Assembly (NCBI GenBank): GCA_023853785.1
Contig: JAJIRX010000885.1
Location: 62,001-126,000, forward strand
Length of the DNA: 64,000 bases
Reading direction: 5' to 3'
Origin: Psilocybe azurescens
Taxonomy: Eukaryota > Basidiomycota > Agaricomycetes > Agaricales > Agrocybaceae
Notes under the pieces: generated by a model
What the model was told of the DNA's origin: nothing
Databases searched by the model: none
What the model saw: the letters and a program-made list of their open reading frames with translations, nothing else
In this document: piece by piece, positions 1 through 12,202 of the stretch
Position numbering within the stretch: position 1 is the stretch's first letter
How the letters are laid out: each line of letters begins with the position of its first letter
Program-made: the position numbers and the translations under genes

Positions 1-1
1 T

Positions 2-1597
2 CTGCATGTGGGAAACCGGCACTATGTGACTGGTATATTCATCGATGGCTTCTCAATCAAACTTTGGTATTATGATCGAACGGCCGCAATGTGCACTGGT
101 TTTTTTGATTTTGGGACAGCATCTGGCACTACCGATCTGGCGCTCACTCTTTTGCGCTCAGTCAGTGCAATATGCAGCAAGCTGGCTTCGACCCTTATTT
201 GCACCGAATCACCCTCCCGGAAGCTGGCCAGTTTATCCAGCCATCGTTTATTGTACCTTTGGTCAGACCTGAAGAAGATGTCACAAAGCTATGCTACAGA
301 TTCCCATCTCTAGCTCCACAGAACGATTGTATCTTCACGGCTCAGGAAATTATTGCTCAGTATAAGGGAATCACTGGTCGTGGCACCACCGCTATTGCTG
401 GTAAAATTGGGTCTGTCGGAGGTGCTCTCTCCGAACGTCTTTATGTGCTCAAGATGAGCTGGCAGTACATCACTCGAAAACATGAAGGGGATATCGTTCG
501 CCAATTGCGGGATGCTCTTCCAGGATGGACCGACCATCTTCCTGACCCCGTATTCCACACCAAACTCACTGGCACCGAACTCGGGCTTCCGACGCGTATC
601 ATTCGAGAGATCCTTGAGAAAGATGGTCGGACCTCTATTTCTGGAAAAAATGATCGGGACCTTCATGTTATCGTCACGAATCGCTATAAAAACATCTGGA
701 AAGCTAAGGACGTTGAAGAATTCAAACGTATCTTCCTTGACTGTGTCGAATGTAAGGGACCTCGGTTTATTCATATTTAGTGTTTTAATCCGACCAAAAT
801 CTCCCTTAGGCCACTATCATGCTTATCACACAGGCCGGGTTCTCCATCGTGATGTCAGCGAGAACAACCTCATGATATACCAACCTGGTATCACAGACAA
901 AGATTCTGTGGACTCGGACAAGGACTCGGACAAGAAGGACTCGAACAAAAAGGATTCGGACAACGCAATTAGCCATCCATCTTTGGTTTCTCCTCCGACA
1001 AGAGGAATTCTTAACGACTTTGACATGGCTGCAGTCTTGAATTCAGACGGCGGAATCGACTCTGATCGTGGCCCGCATCATCATCTCACTGGTACCCTTC
1101 CTTTCATGGCCCGTGATCTTTTGTTGCCTCAGGCGTACCGTTCAAACGATTCACTGGATTCATCCATTGCTCATTTCTATCGTTACGATCTTGAATCGTT
1201 CTATTATATCTTAATATGGGCGGCTACGCACTATAACCTCAAAACAGGCCGTCGCGTGGGTCCAAAAACAGGCGAGAAATCACATTTGGAACAATGGAAT
1301 AAGAATGAGGATGGCGATACCCAAGAGGCCTATTATGCTAAGAACTCTCTTTACTCAGGCATATACTTGAAGCCAATCATAGTCGATGTACGAAAAGAAT
1401 GGCAAGGTCTTTGGGACAAGTGGATCGAACCATTGTCTAGGATGTTCCGCAAAGGGTTTCATGCTCAAGACATGGCTCGAGAGGACAAAGAGGCCGACTT
1501 CGACTACGCTACATGTGGTGGTCATATAACCTTCGAGAAATTTATGTTGGCTATTGGAGAGACCCCTCGTGGTTTGAACCCAATAACTACCGCATAA
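2..1597 (+). CDS. FunK1 fungal-type protein kinase (5' end outside window)
   Basis: This is the C-terminal kinase part of a FunK1 protein, a kinase-like family expanded in Agaricomycetes; substrates are unknown. The stretch RLWYYD-like (KLWYYDRTA) near 60-90 is typical of the FunK1 N-terminal lobe. The catalytic loop HRDVSENNL lies near 852-880, the DFG equivalent is DFDMA near 1018-1030, followed by GTLPFMARDLL and YRYDLESFYYILIW. An intron at 752-809 joins ...FLDCVE to CHYHAYHTGRVLHRD, the normal family order. The stop is TAA at 1595-1597. Between catalytic loop and DFD lies a Lys/Asp/Ser repeat insert (about 895-965). Around 169-172 the frame changes by two bases without a usable intron, either an assembly indel or a real lesion. 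About 200 N-terminal residues expected for the family lie upstream of the window. Confidence 0.92.
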
Positions 1598-2361
1598 GAA
1601 AGATGTATATATAAATCCTATTCAATCTGTATTTTATCAATTATTCGTGTACTCATTTTACGTTCTTTCGGCGTCCATGTAAGTATTTAGTATCTCATTA
1701 TATGTCAAGTGTGCCTCATTCTGCTCGTCCGTGTCAGTACATTGTCGAGTGTTAATGTATCTCTAATTCCCACTGATTCTGTTTTCCACTCACATGCATT
1801 TAATTCGAGTCAACACATCTTCACCTCTCTATTCTTTCTTCAAGGATGGTAGGACCGTTAATTCCAGGCGTCGTGCAGACTTGTAAGTTGTTCAAATACG
1901 AGGGATTTAAGAAGCTACGGTCGATTCTATGTCTAAAATAGATCCTAAACACAAGCCAATTTTACACTGCTATTAACATGAAGTTAGAATTAGGCTGGTC
2001 GCAGCAGTCACCACGGTAAGATGGCAAGAAATTGCAAGAGTTGGACTCTGACATCGAGGGGTTGAAAGTATCTACACGTGATCAGCGGACCGATACGTCT
2101 AATTACGTACATAATGATAATGAAATTATTCCAAACGTGGGCCCTTGCCACTGCCGATTTAGTGGCGCATAGCGCTTGCATAACTCGAAACCAACTTAAC
2201 ACCAGCCTGCTGTCTTTGTTCTTTGGCTTCTATTCTCGAAATCTTTTAAAGTCTTGCATTATATCCTGAACCTCTCAGTAGGCTACCATCGAATTCAATT
2301 TCCAACTTACAATTGTTCAGTTTTGGTTCAGTTTCCACACATCTACCCTTTGAGCGTCAAG
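1598..2361. other. intergenic, FunK1 to muskelin
   Basis: This AT-rich spacer holds the FunK1 3' region and the muskelin promoter. Only short open frames without family resemblance occur here. I see no repeat or RNA gene. Confidence 0.6.
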
Positions 2362-5300
2362 ATGGCTTTACCAGCGCTGCAAACTTCAGTACCAAAGACT
2401 ATGCCTTTGAAGTATACCATTGCGTCCTCGACACCGCATAGCGGTAAATATGGACCAGAGAACATCATACTCGACAAACCCTTGGACCAGTCTAGTAGAT
2501 GGAGCGGTGCTTTCCAGGAAACACCAACCAGTGGATAATGCTGCGTTTGGAATCTTTGGCCGTTCTTAGTGCGAATTTACATATCATATTGCTCACTTAT
2601 TACTGACTCTGAAGACTTCTCCTTGTAGAATCGATAACATTTGGGAAAGTAAGCTTCTAGTTGACATTCGCCGCCTGCACTTCTAATGCGTTTATCTTAC
2701 AGTACTCCAAGCGTAAGGATACGTTGAGTATTTCCTGGGCGAGAGTCTGATACTTCTACAGCACATCCATGTAACATGAAGGAGTTCAAAGTTTTCGTTG
2801 GTATCTCAGAAGACCATATGGCCGAAGTCCTTCACGCCGGTCTGAAGAACGATGCAGTTCCCGAGACTTTTTCTTTGAAGCACGTCAATGACTCAGGGGT
2901 CTGCTTCCCAACTCAATTTGTCAAAATTGTACCAATACTGTTAGTAAATTTCTGAGCTTTGAACCCTTTGTTGAACCCTTTGTTAGGGCTCATGGTCAAA
3001 ACTTCCACATCTCCATCTGGCATACCTCACTGGCTGGAATTGTCGATTCGGCGTACGTGGAGCAAGTGCGTAATGCATACGATGAGGTTAGCCCCAAGTT
3101 TATCATCATTGTTCACTTACCTATCTTGCTTGCTCTGTCAATAGTTTCGAGAAACATCAGTCATGCGATATGTTCTTAAACACCTCCGCCAAAGAAGATT
3201 GTTAACACCATACCAATCAATCCTTTCGCGCGCCAATATACACCTCGAACACCCTCTCGTTACTCGACTGCACGAAAGTCTAGTGCTTCAAGGAAATTGG
3301 GCCCACTCCGAGAAGCTGCTAGATTCTATCTATTCTTCCGGACTTTTTGATTCGCATCTTCATTCTTCGCAACCTCAATCTGAGTGGACTCGCTTGCTGG
3401 GAACAGATGCTGACGGTGACGTTCCACCGGCCCGTGGCGGGCACGCCATGTGTATGGATCCTGTCAATGAAATTATCTACATATTCGGGGGTGGAATGGC
3501 GAAAGAGTCTGGACGACTTCTGGGCGTACAGCGTCAAGGAAGACAAGTGGAAGATACTGAGCCATAGCACCACCCAGGAGCAGAATGCACCTGGGAGCAC
3601 GTTCGTGTCACAAGATGGTGTTCGACACGAAGACTGGGAGCATATATGTGTTGGGACGATTGAACGACCTTGATGGTTTAAGGGCCCCGGCTCAGTCAAA
3701 TACTCGAACCCAGCATGGAACACTTCCAGGAGCCGCAGCCTCTCAACCACAATCACAACCAACGCAACCGCCTGCACAAGCACCTGCTCCCTCTGACGAA
3801 TCGAGCTCAGACTCATCCGAGATGTATTCGTCTGAATTCTATCGATATCACACGCGTGGCATGCTTGCTGGGAAATGGGACTTCCTTGCTATTGATACTG
3901 CTGTCCGTTACTTGATCTCTCAATGTTACTCTTTCCATTGATGACAGGGCAATACACAGGCGACTGGTGGCCCTCCTCTTATATTTGATCACCAAATGGT
4001 TATGGACTCCGGAGCTCAGATTCTTTACGTCTTCGGAGGTCGTGTAGTGGACGGTGACTGGGATACTTCCAAGTATTCGGGTCTGTATAGCTATAATGTC
4101 AGTACTAGCAAATGGAAATCACTTCAGTACGTTTTTTGCTTTGTTCATCATCTCTTAAATCGTTCTAAACGTTTCATATTAGCCCACAAGGTGATAGTTC
4201 ATCGAGCTCGCAGACGATCCCATCACGATTTGGTAAGTATTTCGTATGTGTTGTATAAACGTCGTGCTAAGAGTCTATAGGACATTCAATGGTCCTCGAT
4301 TCGATAACCAAGACGTTGTATATCTTTGCTGGACAACGCGAGGAAAAATATCTATCCGACATGTACACCTACAACATCGGGACTGGAATCGTGACGGAAA
4401 TATTTTCCAATTTCAGCGCCGCTGGAGGCCCCGATCCGTGTTTCACTCAAAGGGCTGTCATCGACCCCTATTTGAAGGAACTTTATATGTACGCTGTCTA
4501 TTTCTTGCATGCGCCCTAAACTTCCCTACTTATCGATCTTCCAGTTTTTGTGGATTGACTAGGAACACAACATCTAATCCCCGAAGTACCTTACGAGCCT
4601 ATCTCTCAAATTGGGTCTACAGATATGACACGCGTCCCGGCAAGTGGATGCAGATTCTTCAACAACCGGACAAGACGCCTGCGGAATTGCCGTTACCATG
4701 ATTCGCCCATCAAGTGGTATACAATCCAAACACAAAAACGATCTTCTTGCATGGTGGAAACGCAGGAGGTAGCTTCTCAGGTGACGTTGGAAAGGAAGAG
4801 AAGCAGATGGAGACCTCCCCGCTGCTGATGCTGTCAATGAAGAACACAAGAATACTGCTAAAGAAAGCAAAGAAAGGCGATTGGATGATTTCTGGAGGAT
4901 GGAACTAAAGAGGTTTGCCTCGTTTTTGTGATATTACTTGTGACCCTTTCTCATTTTGATGCTTGCAGACCTGGCCCAGAAGAAATCATTCGACAAGCGA
5001 AGTTCCAAATTCGTCGTCAACAGTAAATTGCCATCCCTTCGCCCCCTTGATCTCAACTAATCATCTCCTTTGCTTAGATTTCGTGAAATGTGCGAAGAAG
5101 AGCCCCCAGTCAAAGCCCTCAAATTTCTGCAGACGCAAGTTGCAAGCGCGGTGGATCACAATAATGCCAAAGAAACGGAGATATTTAGATCGCTGCTTAC
5201 CCACCTCCTATCGCCTTCACCAGCAGTAGCACCGACTTCGCCTTCCGATTCACGACCGTCGACTTCCTCAGGATCGACTGTGAGCTCTGTCGAGCACGAA

Positions 5301-5642
5301 GACACGAGGGAAACAAGCCCCAGGCCGATAAAACGCTCCAGAGCAGGGAAGGAGAGCACCGAGAGCGGCGTATGGACGAGTGAAATCTCACCTGTGGCCG
5401 CGGGCGCAGACGTATCTCCATCATTCCTCGTCGGGAGGACTGAACGTCTGAAGGAAGTGACGGACCCTCTCGAGGCGATAGTCAGAGGAGAGGATGCTCA
5501 ACCCGCGCTGTCTGGCCCTCGGTACAGCCAGCGAACGGAGGTGTTTGAGAATATTTTGAGCTTCATATCGGAAAATGAAAAACAGCCTACGGGGAGTTTG
5601 CTGGACCTTGTGGAGAAGGATCGGTGTAGGATTATTGCATAA
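2362..5642 (+). CDS. MKLN1: muskelin-like kelch protein (CTLH/GID ubiquitin ligase subunit)
   Basis: Muskelin is a non-catalytic subunit of the CTLH/GID E3 ubiquitin ligase in animals and many fungi. The N-terminal discoidin-like domain is clear: SSRWSGAFQ, LKSITFGK, then HPCNMKEFKVFVGISEDHM, VPETFSLKH, AHGQNFHISIWHTS. A LisH/CTLH part follows (YVLKHLRQRRLLTPYQSIL, 3166-3330), then kelch repeats (IYIFGG, ARSCHKMVFD, YVFGG, LYIFAGQR, FLHGGNAGG). The C-terminus YSQRTEVFENIL...LLDLVEKD matches the muskelin tail. Introns include 3087-3144. The frame breaks near 2523, 3490, 3503, 3592 and 4805, and there is an in-frame TGA at 4699-4701 where muskelins have Arg (P-R-F-A-H-Q). Protein identity survives across every break, so I infer mostly consensus errors; the TGA is a base substitution and is less easily explained. 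It could also be a young pseudogene. Confidence 0.9.
2959..2982 (+). repeat. 12-bp direct duplication at an intron 3' end
   Basis: TTGAACCCTTTG occurs twice in tandem and is followed directly by the TTAG acceptor of a muskelin intron. It is a small local duplication that leaves one usable acceptor. Confidence 0.8.
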
Positions 5643-6204
5643 AGAGCGAGCTTAACATGTCGGTCATGGAACTGGCGTTGATAGTGATCTGGAGCTGGAG
5701 GAGGGTCAACATTCATAACATTCGTATATAAACCGGTCGGAACTACATATATCGCTCTGCCAATGACACACATTGGAATTTTGTCTTTAGAGATCTGTGT
5801 AAATCTTTTCATTTGAGTTTTGTGAGTTTTGCATAATTATATACCATCAGCGGACTTTTGAAGGCCGAAACTCAAGGCTATGGGCGGAAGCCAAAATTGA
5901 TCCTTGCCTTCTACCAAGACTCCGAATACGCTTTCAACACTTTCAATAACATGACCACATAGCAGCTGGATAATCACGATCTGGCCTCAACTTGCATGCG
6001 GGGATATACATCTTATCTATGGGCTTAACGCGGACAACCGTAGGGAACCTTGTCAAGTTTCAATGTCAAAATACAGCCGAGTCTGTGCAGGCCAGACCCT
6101 ATCCCATCTCATAGCACTTTCACCATTCAGCTAGTGGTTCAGGCCACCAACCCAGTGCCATATCCGCCTAATCCTGGGGACTTTTCGGCCTCTGCAAACT
6201 GTTT
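5643..6204. other. intergenic, muskelin to Hsp70-like gene
   Basis: No coding sequence recognised. It should carry the muskelin 3' UTR and the promoter of the Hsp70-like gene, whose first exon begins at 6205. Confidence 0.55.
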
Positions 6205-7835
6205 ATGAGTGCATTTGTAGGGATTGAGTTAGGGGATACGATTGCAAGGTGCGCCTCATTGAATTAGCTTTCAATGCACCTTCTCCGAGGAAAATCTTAC
6301 ATATTATGTCGTTTTCTTTTTGCAATATTAGGTCGCTTTCGTTCTGAATCCTAATCTTCTCTGGGATGATACGATCCGGGACTGGACCACGGTCACCCCA
6401 GAAAGGACGAAGTAAGTAGAAATGACGTTTGATCTAGTTACCCCAATTCTACCACCTGCGACGATTGCTAATGGATCTTTTAGGTCCAACACACCGCGTC
6501 TTCACACCTTTTCCGATAGCGCTCGGTTTCGCGATGTCGACCTGGGCGCATTCAAGCACCTCGTCGGCCAAAACGCCTCCATTACCCCTGATGAATATAC
6601 GAAGGAAAAGGCTTTCATGAGTTCCACTGTATCTGTGGCGTATGACAGTAACGTTGAGGGTAAATTTGGCCTTAAGGTCAGTAAAGTACGTCTTATACCC
6701 ATTGTCCCTCATCAAAACTTCTTAACATTCTCATATTCTCTATAGCTCGATCTAAACGATCTCAAGAGTAATATCTTTGTATCTGGCATCCACCTCCTTG
6801 CTCTGGTTTTCGAAGGATTCATAACACTATCTCCGACTTTGCTGCTCTCAGAAACTCTACGAAAACGATTCGACAATTTCAGGCCGTTATCACCATTCCC
6901 ACTCACTTTGACGCGGCCCAACAGGAAGCAATTCTTCAAGCCGCTTCTTTGGCTGGCTTTGCGCGCGTTGGCCTTCTCCGGGACTGTACAGCGGCTCGTG
7001 CAGCATATCAGTTCTCCTATATTCCTCGTAGACTTGTGGAAAATTCGGCTGGAGATACAATCTTATTCGTCGATGTCGGCTATTCATCGTCAATCGCCTT
7101 CGTGGTTGTGTCTACCTCCGATGACATGGTCATCACAGGTCGTAAAATCAGCAGCTCCCTTAGGAGCAAGGGACATGGATCTTGCGCTTGCTGCTCATTT
7201 TGGAAAGAATATTATGGCCATACATGGTTTCGATATACTCTCAGTACCACATGCACATTCTTATCTACTGCAAGAGTGCTCCGAAAATCAGGGAAAAACT
7301 GATGTACTCCAAGGAAGCGTTGTTGACTATATCGCTATCTCAATTCAAACTGGAACACCAAATGTCCATCAGTTTTGAAACGCTTCATGCTGTGATTTCC
7401 TCCGTCATTGACGACACATTCACTTTAATCCAGGACGCCTTGATCGAGGCTCGTTTAGCCCACGCCGGAATCCGGACTGTAGTTCTTCTTGGTGACGTTG
7501 TGCCCTTATACAAACCTCGCATTATGGACAAATTCCCGGGAGTTATTGCAAGAAGTTTGGACGACTTTTGGAGAGCTAAAACTGCGTTGAGAAGTTGGAC
7601 ATCCCTACGTCGAACAGCAGGTGAAGCAGCTTCAGACTTCTGGATCGACCATACACTTGAAAGTTCCACGACTACGTGGAAAATATGGAAGAAGGATGAA
7701 TCACGTATCGAAAGTATAACGTCTCGCGTTAATGGAATCAAAATATCTGAAAGGGAAGCGAGAGGAAATACCTCTGGCATGGATTTGGGAGGACCAACGA
7801 TCTCCGAGCTTTTGAGCCTACAGCATCTAACGTAA
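6205..7835 (+). CDS. divergent Hsp70-superfamily ATPase
   Basis: Hsp70/Hsp110-type ATPases bind ATP in an actin fold. The first exon begins with ATG at 6205 and contains FVGIELGDTIA, a variant of the phosphate-1 motif (normally IGIDLGTT). Later signatures are HLLALVFEGFI (6795-6820), AVITIPTHFDAAQQEAI (6883-6935), CTAARAAYQ, LFVDVGYSSS (phosphate-2), LGARDMDLALAAHFG (7165-7210) and ARLAHAGIRTVVLLGD (7455-7500). Frame changes are needed near 6821, 7138 and 7280. The last 110 residues (after about 7545) show no clear Hsp70 substrate-domain sequence. The stop at 7833-7835 lies only 29 bp before the ATG of the CHAT gene. The exon-intron structure at the 5' end (6246-6480) is uncertain. The catalytic motifs are divergent, so ATPase activity is an inference. 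Confidence 0.8.
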
Positions 7836-7864
7836 CGTCTATCGTACTAGGTTCAACAGCAGAC

Positions 7865-10800
7865 ATGGCTCGAATCGACGACGATATCAAGAACTCACTT
7901 GCTACTTTGGAAAGAATGTCAGAAGCAAATCCAGAACGATCCGACAAGTGCAATACATTATGTGCACTGTATCTGGAGAAATACTCCTGTACCCAAGACG
8001 TGCGTGTTGCGAGTAGTGCGCTGGTGTGGGCCGTCAAAGCTCTAGGAGACGTTGATTACAGGTCGCCAGATGCAAGACCCGAATTAGTGTCCAACGTGGC
8101 CACCTGCTTGAAGTACAAGTATGACCATTCCAAAGATCTGCAAACCCTGAATATGTGTATATTATATCAAAGCTACGTCGTTAAGGCACTACCGGAGAAC
8201 GATACCAAACCTGCGCACGCGGGGTATCTTATCAATTATGGTACATTTCTTCAGACCAGAGGCGATCATCTGGGCGACTCTTCGGATCTGGTGGATGGTG
8301 CCAAACATCTACAGCGAGCCATTGGTCTTTTAACCACAAGCACGGATCCTGCAGACCACCCGCGCCTCATTGCGGCAGTCATCAATCTAGGAAACACACT
8401 GCAGATACTATACAAGTCGACCGGAACACTAGATGATTTGTACAACACAATTCATTGCCATGAAATAATACTATCTCTTCCTCACGAACAAAGATGCAGA
8501 AAGGTCCGCAGCGCTCGAGCAGAATGGGTTTCGCTATGATGCTGCATCACCAGCATTTTGGAAATGCAGAGGGAGTAGACAAGGCCGTTGGATACTTCCG
8601 CGAAGCCCTCGAGTACGTGTCGGACGAACACCCATCTAAGCCCCTGTACCTCAGCGGCTATGCCGGGGCTTTAACAGCGTTATATCGGCGATCAAACGAA
8701 GCTGAAACCATCAACCATGCAATTGAGATTCACAGGAAAGATTATGAATCTCAGAAAGCAGGACCATCCGAACAGAGCAGTAGATATGGATAAGTTCGCC
8801 AGTCTATACGCTGAACGATTCGAATCGACTAAAGATCTGAACGACCTGGATGAAGCAGTCAATTTGCACCAGTCAGCGTTATCGTTGACAAAGGAAGACC
8901 AACTCACCCTAAAATTCACATTTCTGAATAACCTTGGGACGACTTTGAAAACTCGCTTCGAATATTCCAAAGCAAAAGAGGATTCGGTCCAATGCATTTC
9001 GGCGCTGGAAAGTGCCCTCGACTACGCCGAGTATGGAGCCGCTCGAGCCAAAACCATCTACAATCTAGCCCATGCTTATTTCGAAGTCTATTCCTTCGGG
9101 AAAGATGACAATCAGCGCCTAAAATGTATCGAGTTATGCAAAGAAGTAGTATCATCACTAGCACCCTTGTCCGTGCGCTTTAACGCAGCTGGACTGTGGA
9201 CGCAAGCAGCGATCTCGAGCACGAACGGTCAAGTCGCCTTGGAGGCGACGACAACGATGGTCGATCTTTTGTCCCAGTTGGCATGGCCGGGACTCAGTCT
9301 TTCATCGCAGATCAGCGTCCTGCGTTTTGCGAACCAAGCAGCTTGCAATGCAGCGGCGATCGCGTTACATTTCAAGGATCCTTATAGAGCACTGGAATGG
9401 CTTGAACAAGGTCGCACTGTGTCATGGAACCAACTTCTCCACATGAGATCCCCGCTCCTGGAGCTCAAAGCCCAAGAACCAGAGTTGGCAGGAAAAGATC
9501 ATTGAGTTGTCGAGACAGCTCGATGTCGGCGAACGCAAACCTGAGGCATCCCTGGAGCAACAAGAAAGAAGTATCGAAATCATCAATGACGTTTACGAAG
9601 AATCCGATTGCTTTGGAGAGAGAGAAAATTGCTGCAGAAGGCGCGAGCGATTCCTGGTCTCGAGAGACTGATGATGGCGAAGAATTACTCCGACTTTCAC
9701 ATTGGGACCTACGACGGCCCCGTCGTGGTGGTCAATGTCAGCCAATACAGATGTGATGCGCTCATCATCTCCAACGGCCGTGCGCCATTCCATCTGCCCC
9801 TCCCGACATTCTCCCTCCAACAGGCCGAGTATCTCAAAACCAGGATGCTCAAGACTTTGCACAATTCGGCGAGACTTCAAAGATCTGTAAAGGTTGAAGA
9901 CGAAGAGTTCGATGATTCTGACGCCGGCGCTGGGATGCGATATGGGCGACCCAGACGAGTCAAACCAACGAACGAGAGCATCGATGCTGACTTCAGATAC
10001 ATCTTGAAAGAGCTTTATGATCATATTGTCGAACCAATTGCGAACTGCTTAGGGATAGCATTGGCGGTAAGCGACTCTGCAGTAGCACAGTGGTGGCAAG
10101 AGCTCACTTAAAACATGACAGTTTGACGAGGATCTGCCGCATATATGGTGGTGTTTGACCGGGCCTCTGACGTTTCTCCCTTTACACGCCGCGGGTATAT
10201 ATGCAGCTGACAACGACCATGAAACTGCCAGAACCTCGATACTGGACTATGCAGTGTCATCCTATATCCCAAGTATCTCTGCATTGCACAATATCATGTA
10301 CAAGAAGAGCGCGAGACCGCCATTCAAGATGCTTTCCGTCATCCAATCCAACACGCCAGGCCAACAACCGCTTCCGGCAACACTCGTTGAGCTAGATATA
10401 ATCCGAAAATCCGGTATAAAAGGAGGCCTCTCTAAGGATATGGATATTTTGCAAGGTGGGAAAGCTTCCTGCGAGGCTGTGATGGAGGGCATGAAAACCC
10501 ATTCCTGGATCCATCTCGCGTGTCACGGCAAGCAGGACGTCCACGAGCCGACCAAAAGTGGGCTCCATCTGCACGACAGCACCCTTGTTGCTCGAAGACA
10601 TCGTCAAAGTCGCTTTGCCCAACGCCGATTTCGCGTTCCTCTCAGCCTGCCAAACCGCGTCAGGAGACGCCTCCCATCCTGACGAAGCCGTACATCTCGC
10701 CGCTGGGATGCTGATGGCGGGGTATAACAGTGTCATCGCGTCTATGTGGTCAATCGGGGACAACGATGCTGCTGTTGTGGCGGAGGATGTTTATGATTTT

Positions 10801-10948
10801 CTCTTTTGAAGAGGGAAAGATTCCGGATAGCAGGAAGGCGGCCAGGGCATTGCATAGAGCTGTACGAAATCTAAGAACGAGGCATACTGGGCGACATGGA
10901 GGGAGCAAATTTTTAGCATGGTTGCCTTACATACATGTTGGAATGTGA
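7865..10948 (+). CDS. TPR-CHAT caspase-like protein
   Basis: This is a long protein with N-terminal TPR-like helical repeats (ASLYAERFESTKDLNDLDEA and related units, 7900-9480) and a C-terminal CHAT domain, a caspase-fold cysteine protease domain. The predicted catalytic His lies in WIHLACHGK (His codon near 10524) and the Cys in FAFLSACQTASGD (Cys codon 10648-10650). WSIGDNDAAVVAEDVYDFLF and the terminal FLAWLPYIHVGM are typical of agaric CHAT proteins. One intron (about 10069-10122) separates NCLGIA from FDEDLPHIWW. Frame changes near 8500, 8760, 9490, 9600, 10590 and 10808 split the gene while homologous sequence continues in the next frame. The reading frame is open upstream to 7751, so a fusion with the Hsp70-like gene is possible. 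Targets of fungal CHAT proteins are unknown; roles in regulated cell death are proposed by analogy. Confidence 0.88.
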
Positions 10949-11435
10949 ATAGAAGATCTATGAACTGACGTAGCAAGTAAAGTTTCGGCGAATCTCAGCG
11001 ATGGCGATCGTGAGCTGGAGCTCACCCATCATACCGCCGAGGTAAAGTACTGTCCTGTCCTGTCCTGATATCTTGCGAGATCTATGGCTGTAATACCCTG
11101 AAAAACCAAAAAAGCGTCAAGATGTTCATTTTATTCGCACTGAAGGCGGAGATAGTGTAACAAAAAATTCGATAGCAAAAGAAAAACACACAAAAAAGAG
11201 AGATTTGAACGAAAGTTTGCGAAGAGTACTAAAAGGACGGGTTAGAAGGATGATTACTATAGATTGCTCGAACAACTGCAAGAGAGGTCTAAAGGTAAGT
11301 TGGAGTATGACTGAAGATTATGAGCCAGATGTACGCACTTTACTGTTGGTGACGTCCGCTTCCTTTTCCTTCGATTCTGGATTAGATATTACCACAACCA
11401 ACTTCCAGGCGTTCGAGTGTGTATGAGCATCGAAC
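10949..11435. other. intergenic between two convergent genes
   Basis: This is the shared 3' region of the CHAT gene (plus) and prefoldin 4 (minus). It contains a short CTGTC-type direct repeat near 11052-11067 and A-rich tracts near 11103-11195. No gene recognised. Confidence 0.6.
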
Positions 11436-12045
11436 TTATTCATCTAAATTGATAGCTTTTCCGAATTTTGAGTACAGCTTGACTTTGAGCTCTTTCATCT
11501 GAACTTCGCATTCGTCCGCCTGCCCTGAGAGAACAGCCACCCGTGCGTCTACCGATGCCTGGTCTTTTTCGAGGTGCTTCAAAGCTCGAGATTGTCGCAT
11601 ATGCAGGAATGCTTCTCCGATCTTGTATCTGTCGAAATGTCAGAGAGATGTTCTGAGAGAAAGCCAGAAAACCCGTACAATACGGGCTCATCCTCATCAG
11701 CAAGCTCCAATTCTGTTGAGAGATCGTCGAGGGCTTCTTTTTCTTGCTGTGGACACCTGATCAGAGCAGCAGGCGCGACTTCTAGTGAATAGCCCACCTT
11801 AAGTTCCTCCAGTTTTTCCTGGATTATCCGTATTCTGTTATTCAACTTTGAAAAAGTGTTGATACGCTGTTGATCCTCTTCAAGTTGTTCGAGTCAGCCT
11901 TGAACCTGCTAGGAACGATTTGTGTTGAAAACACACCCCATGTGACTTCTGCAGCGTCATCATTCTCTTCTTCTTGTTCGAGCTGTATCAGAGAACGTAA
12001 GTGCAATTCATTTGCGGTGACAAAAATGGGACAAACCATACGCAT
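11436..12045 (-). CDS. GIM3: prefoldin subunit 4
   Basis: Prefoldin is a cytosolic hexameric chaperone that passes nascent actin and tubulin to the CCT chaperonin; this is a beta-type subunit. Five exons, all with GT-AG introns, give an uninterrupted 131-aa protein: 12045-12037, 11982-11937, 11877-11798, 11746-11679, 11628-11436. The product contains VTWEDQQRINTFSKLNNR, IQEKLEELK, DLSTELELADEDEPVLY, KIGEAFLHM and ends near KLYSKFGKAINLDE. These are the two coiled-coil helices and connecting beta hairpins of PFDN4/Gim3, and the length equals the family norm. The first exon encodes only Met-Arg-Met. It is divergent from the sphingosine-1-phosphate lyase gene. This is one of the few intact multi-exon genes here. 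Confidence 0.95.
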
Positions 12046-12202
12046 GATGGAGGTTTGGAAAGAGCGCGATTGATGATGGGCTGATCGCCCTGTTCTATCA
12101 GGCAATCTCGGTTATGTCATGCCGGTGTGTGAGACTACTGCGGTACGCTACGTAGTGCTATAATTACTGGTACTCGACTTGAACAAAACAGCAACTTTCA
12201 CA
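12046..12202. promoter_or_regulatory. shared divergent promoter, prefoldin 4 / S1P lyase
   Basis: Only 157 bp separate the two start codons, so both genes must start transcription within or very near this segment. No TATA box is evident, which is usual for housekeeping genes. Confidence 0.6.

Noticed and set aside
310..774. 154-codon minus-strand frame opposite the FunK1 gene
   Set aside because: It mirrors the conserved kinase coding strand and has no resemblance of its own.
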